Source of the DNA: Yaniella halotolerans DSM 15476
Lineage (GTDB): Bacteria > Actinomycetota > Actinomycetes > Actinomycetales > Micrococcaceae
Direction of reading: 5' to 3'
Length of the DNA stretch: 64,000 nucleotides
Assembly: GCF_000420805.1 (NCBI RefSeq)
Contig: NZ_ATVQ01000001.1
Coordinates: forward strand, 1,116,001-1,180,000
Shown piece after piece: positions 63,896-64,000 of this stretch. The notes under the pieces are model-generated. The model was given only the letters and a program-made list of their open reading frames with translations. It searched no databases and had not been told where the DNA came from. A program made the translations under genes and the position numbers. Every line of letters starts with the position of its first letter. Position 1 is the stretch's first letter.

Positions 63896-64000
63896 ATGGT
63901 AGATATCAACGAACTCGCTCGACTTGGCAATGACCAATTCGCCCGACTAGAAGAAGCCGCCGAATTCTCCGTCACTTCCACCACCGTGACGCAAGGACAA
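63896..64000 (+). CDS. Unidentified protein, N-terminal fragment
   Basis: An ATG at 63896 follows AAAGGAG with 4-nt spacing, and the frame stays open to the window end (35 codons). It begins MVDINELARLGNDQFARLEE and is acidic and helical-looking. Too short for a family call; the gene continues beyond the window. Confidence 0.55.
   Translation, partial: MVDINELARLGNDQFARLEEAAEFSVTSTTVTQGQ

Overview
The window is the replication-origin region of an actinobacterial chromosome. The gene order dciA-like/recF/dnaN/oriC/dnaA then rpmH/rnpA/yidD/yidC/jag/rsmG/parA/parB is the classical origin cluster. gyrB-gyrA-DUF3566-tRNA-Ile-DLW39-tRNA-Ala, an actinobacterial inositol-phosphate synthase, murJ next to a kinase-like protein, and rpsF-ssb-rpsR-rplI all point to Actinomycetota. 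The moderate G+C and the neighbour set suggest a Micrococcaceae-type member of the Micrococcales; that placement is inference, since no rRNA lies in the window.

Region by region. (1) 1-6500 is an accessory block: a type I restriction-modification operon (hsdM, cut by the window edge, then hsdS and hsdR, joined by 4-bp overlaps), followed by two decayed genes, a UmuC-like Y-family polymerase with an in-frame stop and a transposase remnant. It abuts the 3' end of a tRNA-Ala gene. (2) 6540-12150, minus strand: tRNA-Ala, a 39-residue DLW-39 protein, tRNA-Ile, a DUF3566 membrane protein, gyrA and gyrB. (3) 12380-17410, minus strand: a DUF721/DciA-like gene, recF, dnaN, oriC with DnaA boxes, dnaA. 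(4) 17836-25181, plus strand: rpmH, rnpA, yidD, yidC, jag, rsmG, parA, a 1.9-kb gene-free stretch with ten parS-type palindromes, then parB. (5) 25200-33290: thioredoxin/thioredoxin reductase, a kinase-like/discoidin-like membrane protein, MurJ, a Nudix hydrolase, a divergent CCA-adding-type enzyme and a DedA-like protein. (6) 33336-49278: formate-THF ligase, a DUF222/HNH protein, an uncharacterised trio (unknown protein, ATP-grasp enzyme, DUF1801 protein), an MHS-type transporter, inositol-3-phosphate synthase, a GT87-like membrane glycosyltransferase, an M18 aminopeptidase, PhoH/PIN, and SulP with a MerR regulator. (7) 49712-64000: a DUF1648 protein, rpsF-ssb-rpsR-rplI with a structured leader, an N-terminally truncated alcohol dehydrogenase, a cold-shock protein, a divergent MocR/YggS pair, a dense DnaA-box cluster upstream of dnaB, dnaB, a DrrAB-type exporter, an aminotransferase, a ferredoxin-reductase-type flavoprotein, CsbD and the start of an unidentified gene.

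The two most unusual structures are non-coding. The first is the compact array of about ten parS sites (22148-23782) lying between parA and parB. The second is a cluster of about a dozen DnaA-box-like 9-mers in 270 bp (57064-57333) upstream of dnaB, denser than the array in the dnaA-dnaN interval. Together they suggest that segregation (ParABS) and initiation control (DnaA titration, or control of dnaB) are both concentrated in dedicated spacers near the origin.
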